A DNA stretch of 6,422 nucleotides. Source: Candidatus Fibrimonadales bacterium (lineage in GTDB: Bacteria; Fibrobacterota; Fibrobacteria; Fibrobacterales; Fibrobacteraceae). The DNA is taken from assembly GCA_009777135.1 (NCBI GenBank), contig WRMM01000124.1, positions 1 through 6,422 of the forward strand, in the 5' to 3' direction. Below are positions 1 through 5,801 of the stretch, one piece after another. Within the stretch, counting starts at the first letter, position 1. Every line of letters starts with the position of its first letter. The notes under the pieces are model-generated. The model did no database searches. It saw nothing but the letters and a program-made list of their open reading frames with translations, and was not told where the DNA came from. A program made the position numbers and the translations under genes.

Positions 1-1064
1 GGCAGCTGTGTACATATAAGGAAAACGACTCCCCACCTTTAAGGAATCCAGTTAAATTGAAACAACAGATGTCAGTAAAATCTCTGTTGTCGTCACGATG
101 CCCCGTCACTTGAAGTTTCCTCACCATAAATTTGTTCGCATTTTTCAACTGCTGCGTGCCTACGTTTACTGAGCTAGCCTAATGTCTCTCCTTTGTAATT
201 CGCCTCCATTTAATCGCACTGGCAATATGAGCCCTGATGAACTTTCCCAGCCCAAAATTGATACAGTTTCTACGTCTGTATTTTGTCCAGTTTTTCCACT
301 CGCAGAAGTTCCACACCACAACACATTTCTCAGTTCTTGCTGTTCGTCTTTCACACGTCTTGTTCAATTAAATATGGAATTTATTGGAGGAAATTCTTAA
401 ATTAATGTGTTCATGTAGAAATGCAGTCTTTTAGTGCAGGTGAGAATATTTTGTGCTTTCCCCGCGTTATGCCGGTCTGTCTTAAACAAACAATGTTCTG
501 AATGCCACTTAAAGCAACCTGTTATGTTGTCGTCGGTACGCACACGACACGTAATTTGCAGCTATAGCACGTACGTACATACATACATGTTACAGCAGGC
601 TGTTCCTTACATATGGCACTGTACTGCCAGTACTTGTGATCGGAACATTGCAGCTTTGGGCACAGTAAGCCCCTTTAATGAACAGCTCCAGTAGATTCAT
701 ACCCAAGTTCGCACAGACGCCATGTTGGGTTTGTTAATGGTTAGGGCGATGATTGTGTGACCTTCAGTGACGTGTTCAATTGACGTTTCACCGTATCCAT
801 CAGTCGCTTTCTGCTTATACAATATTGATTTAATCAGGGGACAGACAGGCAGGCTGACCAAGGCAGTTGTAAGCAACAGAGGTGCTGGTTTTGGACCCTG
901 GTAAAGGCCAAATGGGTGCATTGCGTGCCAAAGTTGCTCTGGACCGTCAGTGAAAAACAAACGCGAACCCTGTGGATGAAGCCGGGCACAGTCGCTCAGC
1001 CAGAGAGTGATTTGCGGTCGGTTGAGGGTTGGAAACCGCACGATTTCATCACGGGGTGTTCATT
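1..1064. other. Gene-free flank, probably eukaryotic non-coding DNA
   Basis: I see no credible gene in this kilobase. The longest frames (434-694 plus, 697-1041 minus) show no family motif and no ribosome binding site. Their translations look random, rich in His, Cys, Pro and Thr. The bacterial half is almost fully coding on one strand, so an empty kilobase is out of character. A tetranucleotide microsatellite and mixed-composition sequence suggest animal intergenic or intronic DNA. I recognise no transposon family, splice-bounded exon or RNA gene. The assignment to a eukaryote is inference and the species cannot be told from the sequence alone. Confidence 0.6.
571..590. repeat. Short CGTA/CATA tetranucleotide microsatellite
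   Basis: The sequence steps through GTAC/GTAC and then three CATA/ACAT units before ending in ATGT. This is a brief imperfect tetranucleotide repeat of alternating purine-pyrimidine character. Such tracts are common in animal genomes and rare in compact bacterial ones, which supports a eukaryotic origin for the left flank. No function is implied. Confidence 0.6.
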
Positions 1065-1082
1065 GGGGGGGGGGGGGGGGGG
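1065..1082. repeat. Uninterrupted poly-G run of 18 at the eukaryote-like/bacterial boundary
   Basis: Eighteen consecutive G residues separate the gene-free left flank from the bacterial genes. Read on the minus strand it is a poly-C run lying inside an open frame that begins at 1179, and that frame stops 1 codon after the run. Long G runs can be real slippage tracts, but they are also typical places for false joins in assemblies and for sequencing artefacts. The abrupt change of character at this exact point makes a junction the simplest reading. Confidence 0.9.
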
Positions 1083-1179
1083 CAAAATTACTGCCCATTT
1101 GTGCAGCGCAATATACAAACGCAAGAGCCTCTGCTGGAAGCTCTGTGAATTTGCTTGATATTTTGCCGACAAAAGTCAT
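1083..1179 (-). pseudogene. N-terminal fragment of an unidentified bacterial protein, cut off at the poly-G run
   Basis: An ATG at 1179 opens a frame beginning MTFVGKISSKF and continuing through ELPAEALAFVYCAAQMGSNF, 32 residues before it enters the poly-C run (read as Pro). It then meets TGA at 1062-1060. The residues before the run have the composition of a normal soluble bacterial protein, and those after it do not continue sensibly. The gene lies 42 bp downstream of the AlbA_2-type regulator on the same strand and may have been the third gene of that unit. I see no good Shine-Dalgarno site before the ATG; the frame is open back to a TGA near 1200. I do not recognise the family. The truncation reflects the junction, not necessarily a mutation in the living bacterium. 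Confidence 0.45.
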
Positions 1180-1221
1180 ATATGGACAAATATAGATTAT
1201 TTTTCAAGAAAAAGGACGATT

Positions 1222-2226
1222 TTATCCGCCACCCTCAGCAAACAAAGTCAGCTTTAATTCGGAATCGTCTATTAGCTGGTATTCGGGCAAGCGGCCAGAT
1301 AGCTTTTGGCTTTCTGAAAGTATAATCGGCACTCCTTCGCCGCGTTTGTCCATCAAAAAACTTCTGTAGCCGGCAATTTCCTCAAAGTCTACCACGGCGC
1401 AGCGTGCCAGCAAGCTGGCAATCAGTTCATTTCTAGATGCTTGACGCAGAGCCAAACTTTCTATGGTCATGGTGTTGGGAATTGTTCCGGGCGAGAAAAT
1501 TTCCAAGCGGTCAGAAAACATGTGGATTCTGATTTTTGAACTTTGAATAGAATAATCTCTGTGGGCAACAGCGTTCACAATCGCTTCAAAAACGGCTTGC
1601 GGAGCGTATTGCGGAACATCAACTCTGCCTGGATTTTTGAATGCCCTGATTTTAGTGTTGCTTTTTACAAATTTATATGCGCTGATAATTTGCTCGTCTA
1701 ACGGTCCAAAAATATCTTTTGCGTCAATTTGATACATAGGATTAGATTTGCGTTCTGTGCCGTTGTAGGCAACGCATTGAATATAGGCATTTGGCAAAAA
1801 TTCCTGAGGCGCTTTTGTAGCCAAAAGAATTCCGCTTACGCTTGGCGTTATATTGCTTTCTTCGTCTCGAGTTAGCAATTTCAGTTTTAATAAAAATTCC
1901 TCATCATCTTTTGGCGAAAGCGGTGTTCTAAATTTTTCCCACAGAGACTTGCTTAAACAATCCCGCGAAGCAAAGGTTACGGCTTGTTCGTCAAAATTGC
2001 TTCTTATTGCTTGGTTCAAACTATTAGCCATAGCAGCCAATTCATCCGCCATGGAATTTCTATGCGGTTCGCCAACTTGATTCCCATCAAAACGCAAATC
2101 TTTTAATTCCAGATATGTATCTTCGCCAAGCTCTATGGCTTTTAAAAGATTTTCTGTGGTATTGAGCATAGAAAGAATATAGAAAACGTATTTACTCCGC
2201 TGGGGGAGCTTGCCCTTATAGCTCAC
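1222..2226 (-). CDS. COG2865-type AlbA_2/GHKL-ATPase-like regulator with an internal deletion
   Basis: Proteins of this family (COG2865, predicted transcriptional regulators or helix-turn-helix proteins) carry an N-terminal AlbA_2 (Schlafen-like) domain and a C-terminal HATPase_c_4 domain; their biochemical role is poorly known. Here the AlbA_2 start is visible as EDTYLELKDLRF (35-46) and RNSMADELAAMANS (56-69). The ATPase part shows EAIVNAVAHRDYS (214-226), DRLEIFSPG (239-247), RNELIASLLARC (265-276) and MDKRGEGVPII (292-302). Between residues 69 and 70 the sequence jumps from the first AlbA_2 helix to what in relatives is the linker (RSNFDEQAV). The usual GG-containing nucleic-acid-binding core is missing in frame, so the protein has 334 residues where I recall about 450. 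The longest frame begins at a GTG (2226), but family homology begins near the ATG at 2169 (MLNTTENLL), residue 20, which may be the true start. Neither start has a strong ribosome site. It follows the ATPase gene by 12 bp and is probably cotranscribed. The family call is firm; whether the protein still works is unclear. Confidence 0.88.
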   Translation of the reverse strand: MSYKGKLPQRSKYVFYILSMLNTTENLLKAIELGEDTYLELKDLRFDGNQVGEPHRNSMADELAAMANSLNQAIRSNFDEQAVTFASRDCLSKSLWEKFRTPLSPKDDEEFLLKLKLLTRDEESNITPSVSGILLATKAPQEFLPNAYIQCVAYNGTERKSNPMYQIDAKDIFGPLDEQIISAYKFVKSNTKIRAFKNPGRVDVPQYAPQAVFEAIVNAVAHRDYSIQSSKIRIHMFSDRLEIFSPGTIPNTMTIESLALRQASRNELIASLLARCAVVDFEEIAGYRSFLMDKRGEGVPIILSESQKLSGRLPEYQLIDDSELKLTLFAEGGG

Positions 2227-2238
2227 ACATTTTTCTTT

Positions 2239-3489
2239 TTAATAACAACCCACAGGCACTGCCCACAGTCTATCGCCGAATGGTACGGCGGCTTCGCCGG
2301 TGTAAAGCACTATGCCTCTTTTGAATTTATCGCCTATTGTATCGCGGCACAATTCAAGATTCTTAAAATCTTTGGCATCCAATGAGGAGTCTAGTTTCAC
2401 TTCAATTGCTATCGCTTCGCCTTTGTCGTTTTCTATCACAAAATCTGTTTCTTTGCCATCTCCTCTAACTGGATTAAAATGCGATACATAAAATTTACCC
2501 GGCAAAACGCTGGTTGCTTTCATAATTTCCGTAGCAATAAAATTTTCAAACAAATGACCCATTAATGGCTTGTCTTTTTCAAAAACCTCTCTAATATCAC
2601 GTCGCATTAAAAAGCACAGAAAATTTGTATCTGTAAAATATATTTTTTTGCTCTTCACAAAACGCTTGCCAAGTTTATTGGGCTTTGACCAAGATGGAAT
2701 TTCAAAAGTCATAAATGCAGCATTGCAAAAAGACTTGTATTTCTCAAAAGTGATTTGGTTCATGCCAATATCTTTCATTATATCTTCGTTTTTAATTAAG
2801 CTTCCAACTCTGCTTGTCAAAGACACGAGAAGCTGATAAATAGTTTCCGGTTTGCGAATTTTTGCAAACTCAACCGCATCCCTTTGCAAAATAGTGGTGA
2901 GATAACTATCAAACCAAATACTGCGGTCAATGCTTTGGGCAAGCGCGATTTCTGGGAAAGTAGCTTTTGTTATCAAATCAATTAAATCTATGCGTTCATA
3001 ATTTTTTATAGACAAATCATCATTCCAAATCCTAGCTATAAAATTTATATCAGTATTATGCATTTCCGCTATTGAAAATGGATACAGAGTTAGCACTGCC
3101 ATCCTGCCTACCATAGGTTCTGCCAATTCAGACAAGGCTGGTATGCTAGCTGAACCAGTCATAAGAAACAATGTTTTGCCATTGCCTTCAAATCTTTTAT
3201 CATCAATATTTTTTTTAAGCTTCAAATATATTTCCGGAACTCGCTGAATTTCGTCAATTATGTTCAGCTTGTCTTTTGGCAGGTTTGAAATAAACGCTTC
3301 CGGATCTTTTTTAGCGGCAACCATAATGGCAGTTGTGTCAAAAGTGATGTAATTCACCATATCTGGCGTTCCAATATTGCGGACAAGCGTAGATTTCCCG
3401 CATTGACGTGCCCCGCTGAGATATACGGCAGAAAAAGTTTCAACCGTATTTTCCAGCTTTTTTAGCATATTTCTGCAAATATAGCCCAT
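2239..3489 (-). CDS. AAA-type ATPase with C-terminal DUF4143 (nuclease-like fold)
   Basis: This is a 416-residue member of the large AAA_14/DUF4143 family, which is abundant, often horizontally acquired and has no settled function. The N-terminal P-loop is G26-ARQCGKST-34 (Walker A, Lys32). Walker B is LNIIDE (75-80) followed by IQRVPE, and a sensor-like LMTGSAS lies at 109-115. TLYPFSIAEM (134-143) and a FPE motif near 178-180 are also typical. The C-terminal part has LFENFIATEI (313-322), then ETDFVIE (347-353) and AIEVK (361-365). Asp349, Glu363 and Lys365 match the D...ExK pattern of a PD-(D/E)XK-like fold. The ATG at 3489 has a good AAGGTG ribosome site and gives the usual short N-terminus before the P-loop. 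The length is normal and no key motif is missing, so the gene looks intact. It heads a separate transcription unit with the AlbA_2-type regulator. Toxin, defence or nutrient roles have been suggested for relatives, but nothing here decides between them. Confidence 0.93.
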   Translation of the reverse strand: MGYICRNMLKKLENTVETFSAVYLSGARQCGKSTLVRNIGTPDMVNYITFDTTAIMVAAKKDPEAFISNLPKDKLNIIDEIQRVPEIYLKLKKNIDDKRFEGNGKTLFLMTGSASIPALSELAEPMVGRMAVLTLYPFSIAEMHNTDINFIARIWNDDLSIKNYERIDLIDLITKATFPEIALAQSIDRSIWFDSYLTTILQRDAVEFAKIRKPETIYQLLVSLTSRVGSLIKNEDIMKDIGMNQITFEKYKSFCNAAFMTFEIPSWSKPNKLGKRFVKSKKIYFTDTNFLCFLMRRDIREVFEKDKPLMGHLFENFIATEIMKATSVLPGKFYVSHFNPVRGDGKETDFVIENDKGEAIAIEVKLDSSLDAKDFKNLELCRDTIGDKFKRGIVLYTGEAAVPFGDRLWAVPVGCY

Positions 3490-3494
3490 TTTTC

Positions 3495-3500
3495 ACCTTT
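3495..3500 (-). promoter_or_regulatory. Ribosome binding site of the DUF4143 ATPase gene
   Basis: AAGGTG lies four bases before the ATG at 3489 in an A-rich leader. It fixes the start codon and supports a bacterial expression context for this gene. Confidence 0.75.
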
Positions 3501-3512
3501 TTTCAAGCATAT

Positions 3513-3552
3513 TTATACATTTTGTATAAGTATGCTTATACATTTTGTAAAA
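3513..3552. repeat. Operator-like iterated palindromes, TTATACA/TGTATAA half-sites
   Basis: A 14-bp direct repeat, TTATACATTTTGTA, occurs at 3513-3526 and 3536-3549, a period of 23 bp. Within it TTATACA (3513-3519) and TGTATAA (3523-3529) form a perfect 7-bp inverted repeat around TTT. TGTATAAG (3523-3530) and CTTATACA (3535-3542) form a perfect 8-bp inverted repeat around TATG. A degenerate fourth half-site, TGTAAAA, ends at 3552. Four alternating half-sites over a promoter, just before a gene, are what a binding region for a dimeric repressor would look like. The binding protein is unknown. AT-rich coincidence is possible but unlikely to give two overlapping perfect palindromes. Confidence 0.6.
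3523..3551 (-). promoter_or_regulatory. Candidate sigma-70-type promoter for the ATPase/AlbA_2 unit
   Basis: On the minus strand TTTACA (3551-3546) is followed after 17 bases by TATACA (3528-3523). These are one and two mismatches from TTGACA and TATAAT at the ideal spacing. Transcription would start near 3516, about 27 bases before the ATG at 3489. The promoter lies entirely inside the operator-like repeats, so a protein bound there would block it. The terminator upstream at 3581-3606 makes an independent promoter here necessary. The assignment is by pattern only. Confidence 0.5.
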
Positions 3553-3580
3553 TATAAAAAATTGTCGAGCGATAATTCGT

Positions 3581-3606
3581 AAAAAACAAGCCCCCTTTGG
3601 AAGCTT
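3581..3606 (-). terminator. Intrinsic terminator of the fliW-csrA-peptidase-tusA-like operon
   Basis: Read on the minus strand, AAGCTTCC and GGGGGCTT pair as an 8-bp stem (two G-U pairs) around an AAA loop, and G followed by six T comes directly after it. It lies about 50 bp past the stop of the TusA-like gene and ahead of the ATPase promoter. This separates the two transcription units. The short, partly G-U stem suggests moderate strength. Confidence 0.7.
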
Positions 3607-3610
3607 ATTC

Positions 3611-3624
3611 TACTCCCTACTCCC
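3611..3624. repeat. Two tandem 7-bp units, TACTCCC
   Basis: TACTCCC is repeated twice without a gap in the untranslated region between the TusA-like stop and the terminator (GGGAGTA units on the transcribed strand). It is short by itself. It becomes notable because a different 7-bp tandem repeat occurs about 240 bp away at 3862-3896. Confidence 0.6.
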
Positions 3625-3655
3625 AAACATTGAGTTAATCATTGCTTACTATAAA

Positions 3656-3880
3656 TTACTTTTGCACAATAATTTTATGCAAATCATTGTTTAAGCGTTC
3701 AATAGCCAGAATTTTATGCCCTTCTTTTTCCAAAGCGGCCGGAATATTTCTCAAAGGCTCTTCCCCGCGCAAAAGCACTTCCAAAACATCTCCCTCCAAA
3801 AGCTCATGCAAAGCAACCTTAACCCTAACAAAAGTCATAGGACACTGCTCAGCTGTTATATCTAAACTCTCAACTTTCAA
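3656..3880 (-). CDS. TusA-like (SirA/YedF-type) sulfur-carrier family protein
   Basis: This 74-residue protein has the compact TusA fold pattern: strand ESLDIT, then the signature EQCPMTFVRVK (11-21) with Cys13-Pro14 at the head of the first helix. LLEGDVLEVLL and EPLRNIPAALEKEGHKIL follow. TusA itself passes persulfide sulfur to tRNA 2-thiouridine synthesis or molybdopterin pathways through this cysteine. The CPMTFVRxK variant is a distinct subgroup whose partners are mostly unknown, so I give no gene symbol. The start is a TTG (3880). An in-frame TGA lies just upstream and no ATG precedes the ATG inside the CPM motif, so TTG is effectively forced. It begins 3 bp after the peptidase stop, inside a purine-rich heptamer repeat that may serve as its ribosome site, and is probably translationally coupled to the peptidase. 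No other sulfur-transfer gene is present in the window. Confidence 0.85.
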   Translation of the reverse strand: MKVESLDITAEQCPMTFVRVKVALHELLEGDVLEVLLRGEEPLRNIPAALEKEGHKILAIERLNNDLHKIIVQK

Positions 3881-3896
3881 TTCTCAACTCTCAACT
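3862..3896. repeat. Five tandem 7-bp units (CTCAACT type) across a stop/start junction
   Basis: Successive 7-mers read CTAAACT, CTCAACT, TTCAATT, CTCAACT, CTCAACT with no spacing: three identical copies and two degenerate ones. The array covers the last codons and stop of the M3 peptidase and the TTG start of the TusA-like gene, so its length affects both the coupling distance and the N-terminus. On the coding strand the unit is AGTTGAG, which offers several weak GAG-type ribosome contacts. Confidence 0.7.
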
Positions 3897-5545
3897 GCAG
3901 TTAATTCATCAAAAATAATTCCAGCAAGCGGTTCTATGGTTTTGGGGCTGAAGTCGAATTTTATGCCGGCGGTGCTGAAAAGTTCGGGCAAGGGCTTGGA
4001 GGAGCCTAGTTTCTCTGCTTTGATTAGATTTTGCACTGCAAGGTTTGGGTCTTTTTTTGCGTTGGCGTAAATTTGCAAAGCACCTAGTTGCGCAATTCCG
4101 TATTCTACATAATAAAACGGAACTTCAAAAAGATGCAATTGTTTTTGCCATAAATATGAGCGAGCCTTTTCCAAGCCTGTCCAGTCAACTCCGCTGTCAA
4201 AACGCTCTTGCAAGGAGAGCCAGATTTCTTTGCGGTCTTTTGCTGTGTGGCTGGGACGAGCGTAGAGTTCGTGCTGAAATGCGTCTATGATTGCAACCCA
4301 GGGGAACAGCGAAATTATGTCTTGCAAAGCGTCTATGCGGCTGCGCTGAAAATCTTCTTTGCTGTAAAAATCCGATAAATCTTCTGCGCCAAGCAATTCC
4401 ATGCTCATGCTTGCAACTTCCGCAAATTCAGATGGTATATCTCTGTAGGCAAAAAGTTCTTGCTCCGCCATTGCAAACTGATGAAAAGCGTGGCCGCACT
4501 CGTGCAGAAGCGTGTAAACATCTTGGTTTGTGCCAGCGGCATTCATAAAAATAAAAGGAACTCTAGCTTTGTCAAAAGATATTTGATAGCCGCCCGGAGC
4601 CTTTCCCAAGCGACTCTCCACATCAAGCAGATTTTCTTTTGCCAAAATTCCGTACCATTCCTTCCATTGCGGATTGAGGCGGCTGAATAAATTTCCGCAT
4701 TTTGAAATCAGCTCTGCTCCGGTTTTGAAGGGTTTCAGAGCTGGGCGTCCAAGAGGGTCGCAGCTAAGGTCCCAAGGCCGCAGTTTTGCCATGCCCATTT
4801 TTTTTGCTCTCTGGCGGAGAATTTCTTTTTGAAGCGGCAAAATTATTTTCTCTATGGATTCGTGAAAATTTTTGCAGTCTTGCGGGGTGTAGTCAAAGCG
4901 GTGCTTGGCTTTGAAAATGTAGTCTAGGTAGTTTTTATGCCCGGTATTTTTTGCGGCTTGAATTCGCAGCGAAAATAATTTGTCAAAGGCGGTGTCTAGA
5001 GCCTCGGCATCTTGCAGCCGGCGTTCTGTGAGAAGTTTCCATGCTTCTTTGCGTTCTTCTCTGCTTTGGCTTTGCAGGTAGGGGCTCATCTGCTGCATGG
5101 TTTTTGTTTCGCCTTTGTATTGAACGCTCATTGCTCCAGTTATTTTCTGGTATTTTTGAATTTCCAAGTTTATCTGCGTTTCCAGCGGTATGTTTTCTTC
5201 TCTAAAAAGCTCCAAATCTGTGCGTACCGCTTTGAACCAGTTTCCATATTCATTTTCCAAGTCGCTCAGATTTTTGTGAGCAATTAATTTCTTTTGCAAT
5301 TTTTCCGTTTCTTCTAAAATAATTGGTTCTATGTTTGCGATAAAAAATTCATAAGCTGCCGCCGCCTGCTGGTCTTTAGTGTCGCAGGTCATTGCAACGT
5401 AGCGCCGCGCACTCTCCTCAGCCAAAACGGATGCAAGATCGCTCCATTCCAAAATCCATTTTCGCAATTCATCAGCGTTTGGGATTTCGCGCTGGTTTAG
5501 CTGGGCAAACAGTTTTTGGATGCTTGGAGAGGTGAATTCTTGCAT
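3884..5545 (-). CDS. M3 family zinc oligoendopeptidase ('M3 not PepF' type)
   Basis: This cytosolic metallopeptidase hydrolyses short peptides. At 553 residues it matches the M3_not_pepF group (TIGR02289), which is shorter than PepF (about 600). The active site is HECGH at 348-352: His348 and His352 bind zinc and Glu349 is the catalytic base. Glu376, in PSEFAEVAS, is the probable third ligand. The C-terminal FYYVEYGIAQLGALQIY (477-493) carries the conserved tyrosines of the substrate-binding wall and is characteristic of this group. The helical N-terminal half (1-200) is typical, and I see no signal peptide or membrane segment. The ATG at 5545 lies 1 bp after the csrA stop and its only ribosome contact is the A/G-rich csrA end, so translation is probably coupled. 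It ends in the heptamer repeat 3 bp before the TusA-like gene. No active-site residue is missing. Cotranscription with a flagellar regulator suggests coordination with growth state, but that is inference. Confidence 0.95.
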   Translation of the reverse strand: MQEFTSPSIQKLFAQLNQREIPNADELRKWILEWSDLASVLAEESARRYVAMTCDTKDQQAAAAYEFFIANIEPIILEETEKLQKKLIAHKNLSDLENEYGNWFKAVRTDLELFREENIPLETQINLEIQKYQKITGAMSVQYKGETKTMQQMSPYLQSQSREERKEAWKLLTERRLQDAEALDTAFDKLFSLRIQAAKNTGHKNYLDYIFKAKHRFDYTPQDCKNFHESIEKIILPLQKEILRQRAKKMGMAKLRPWDLSCDPLGRPALKPFKTGAELISKCGNLFSRLNPQWKEWYGILAKENLLDVESRLGKAPGGYQISFDKARVPFIFMNAAGTNQDVYTLLHECGHAFHQFAMAEQELFAYRDIPSEFAEVASMSMELLGAEDLSDFYSKEDFQRSRIDALQDIISLFPWVAIIDAFQHELYARPSHTAKDRKEIWLSLQERFDSGVDWTGLEKARSYLWQKQLHLFEVPFYYVEYGIAQLGALQIYANAKKDPNLAVQNLIKAEKLGSSKPLPELFSTAGIKFDFSPKTIEPLAGIIFDELTAVES

Positions 5546-5546
5546 A

Positions 5547-5801
5547 TTATGCTTTTTTGTTTTTCTCTCTCAGCTTCTTTGCCAAGTCGCGCAAATCTAG
5601 AATTTTTTCATCTTTGCGCTGCAGAGCTGCTCTGTTTTCTATTGCTATTTTTCTATAAACTTCGTCTCTATGAACAGTAATGTTTTTTGGAGCCTCAATG
5701 CCAACTTTAACAAAACCTTTGCTGTCCATGTCGGCTATCAAAATTTTTATGTTGTCGCCAATTTGAATGCTTTCGCCAACTTTGCGGGAGAGTATCAGCA
5801 T
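5547..5801 (-). CDS. csrA: CsrA, carbon storage/flagellin translation regulator
   Basis: CsrA is a small dimeric RNA-binding protein that covers GGA sites in mRNA leaders and blocks translation; in FliW-bearing bacteria its main target is flagellin mRNA. The sequence starts MLILSRKVGESIQIGDNIKI, with the conserved Leu4 and Arg6, continues KVGIEAPKNITVHRDEVY, and has Arg45 at the place of the RNA-binding arginine (Arg44 of E. coli). At 84 residues it is longer than the E. coli protein (61). The extra C-terminal helix (about 55-84) ends in a Lys/Arg-rich tail and fits the longer CsrA type controlled allosterically by FliW. The ATG at 5801 overlaps the fliW end by 7 bp and has a very strong ribosome site within fliW. 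FliW and CsrA are thus made from one message, which suits a 1:1 antagonist pair. The call is secure. Confidence 0.97.
   Translation of the reverse strand: MLILSRKVGESIQIGDNIKILIADMDSKGFVKVGIEAPKNITVHRDEVYRKIAIENRAALQRKDEKILDLRDLAKKLREKNKKA

Noticed and set aside
434..694. An 86-residue plus-strand frame rich in Cys, His and Thr
   Set aside because: It translates the microsatellite (YVHTYM-like run), its Cys/His spacing fits no zinc-finger pattern, and it lacks a ribosome site.
730..765. An animal promoter element (CAACATGGCG, like a YY1 site, on the minus strand)
   Set aside because: A single short match with no supporting transcript structure; expected by chance.
697..1041. A 114-residue minus-strand open frame in the left flank
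   Set aside because: It has no ribosome site, no recognisable motif and no bacterial neighbour spacing; the composition looks random. A frame of this length can arise by chance in GC-balanced non-coding DNA.
1065..1082. Phase-variable poly-G contingency tract, as known in treponemes
   Set aside because: The frame does not continue as sensible protein on the far side in the phase read, and the flank beyond is not bacterial in character. A junction explains more, though slippage cannot be excluded.
2239..3489. A defence or toxin-antitoxin system based on the DUF4143 ATPase
   Set aside because: The family has been linked to such roles only loosely, no toxin or nuclease partner is visible, and the adjacent regulator is incomplete. 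There is no positive evidence.
3642..4070. Plus-strand frame of 142 residues opposite the TusA-like and peptidase genes
   Set aside because: It is antisense to two genes with clear conserved motifs and is Ser/Lys-rich, as shadows of such genes are.
5012..5287. Plus-strand hydrophobic, Phe-rich frame resembling a membrane protein
   Set aside because: It is the antisense shadow of the helical, Glu/Lys-rich part of the M3 peptidase; GAA and AAA codons read as Phe and Ser backwards.
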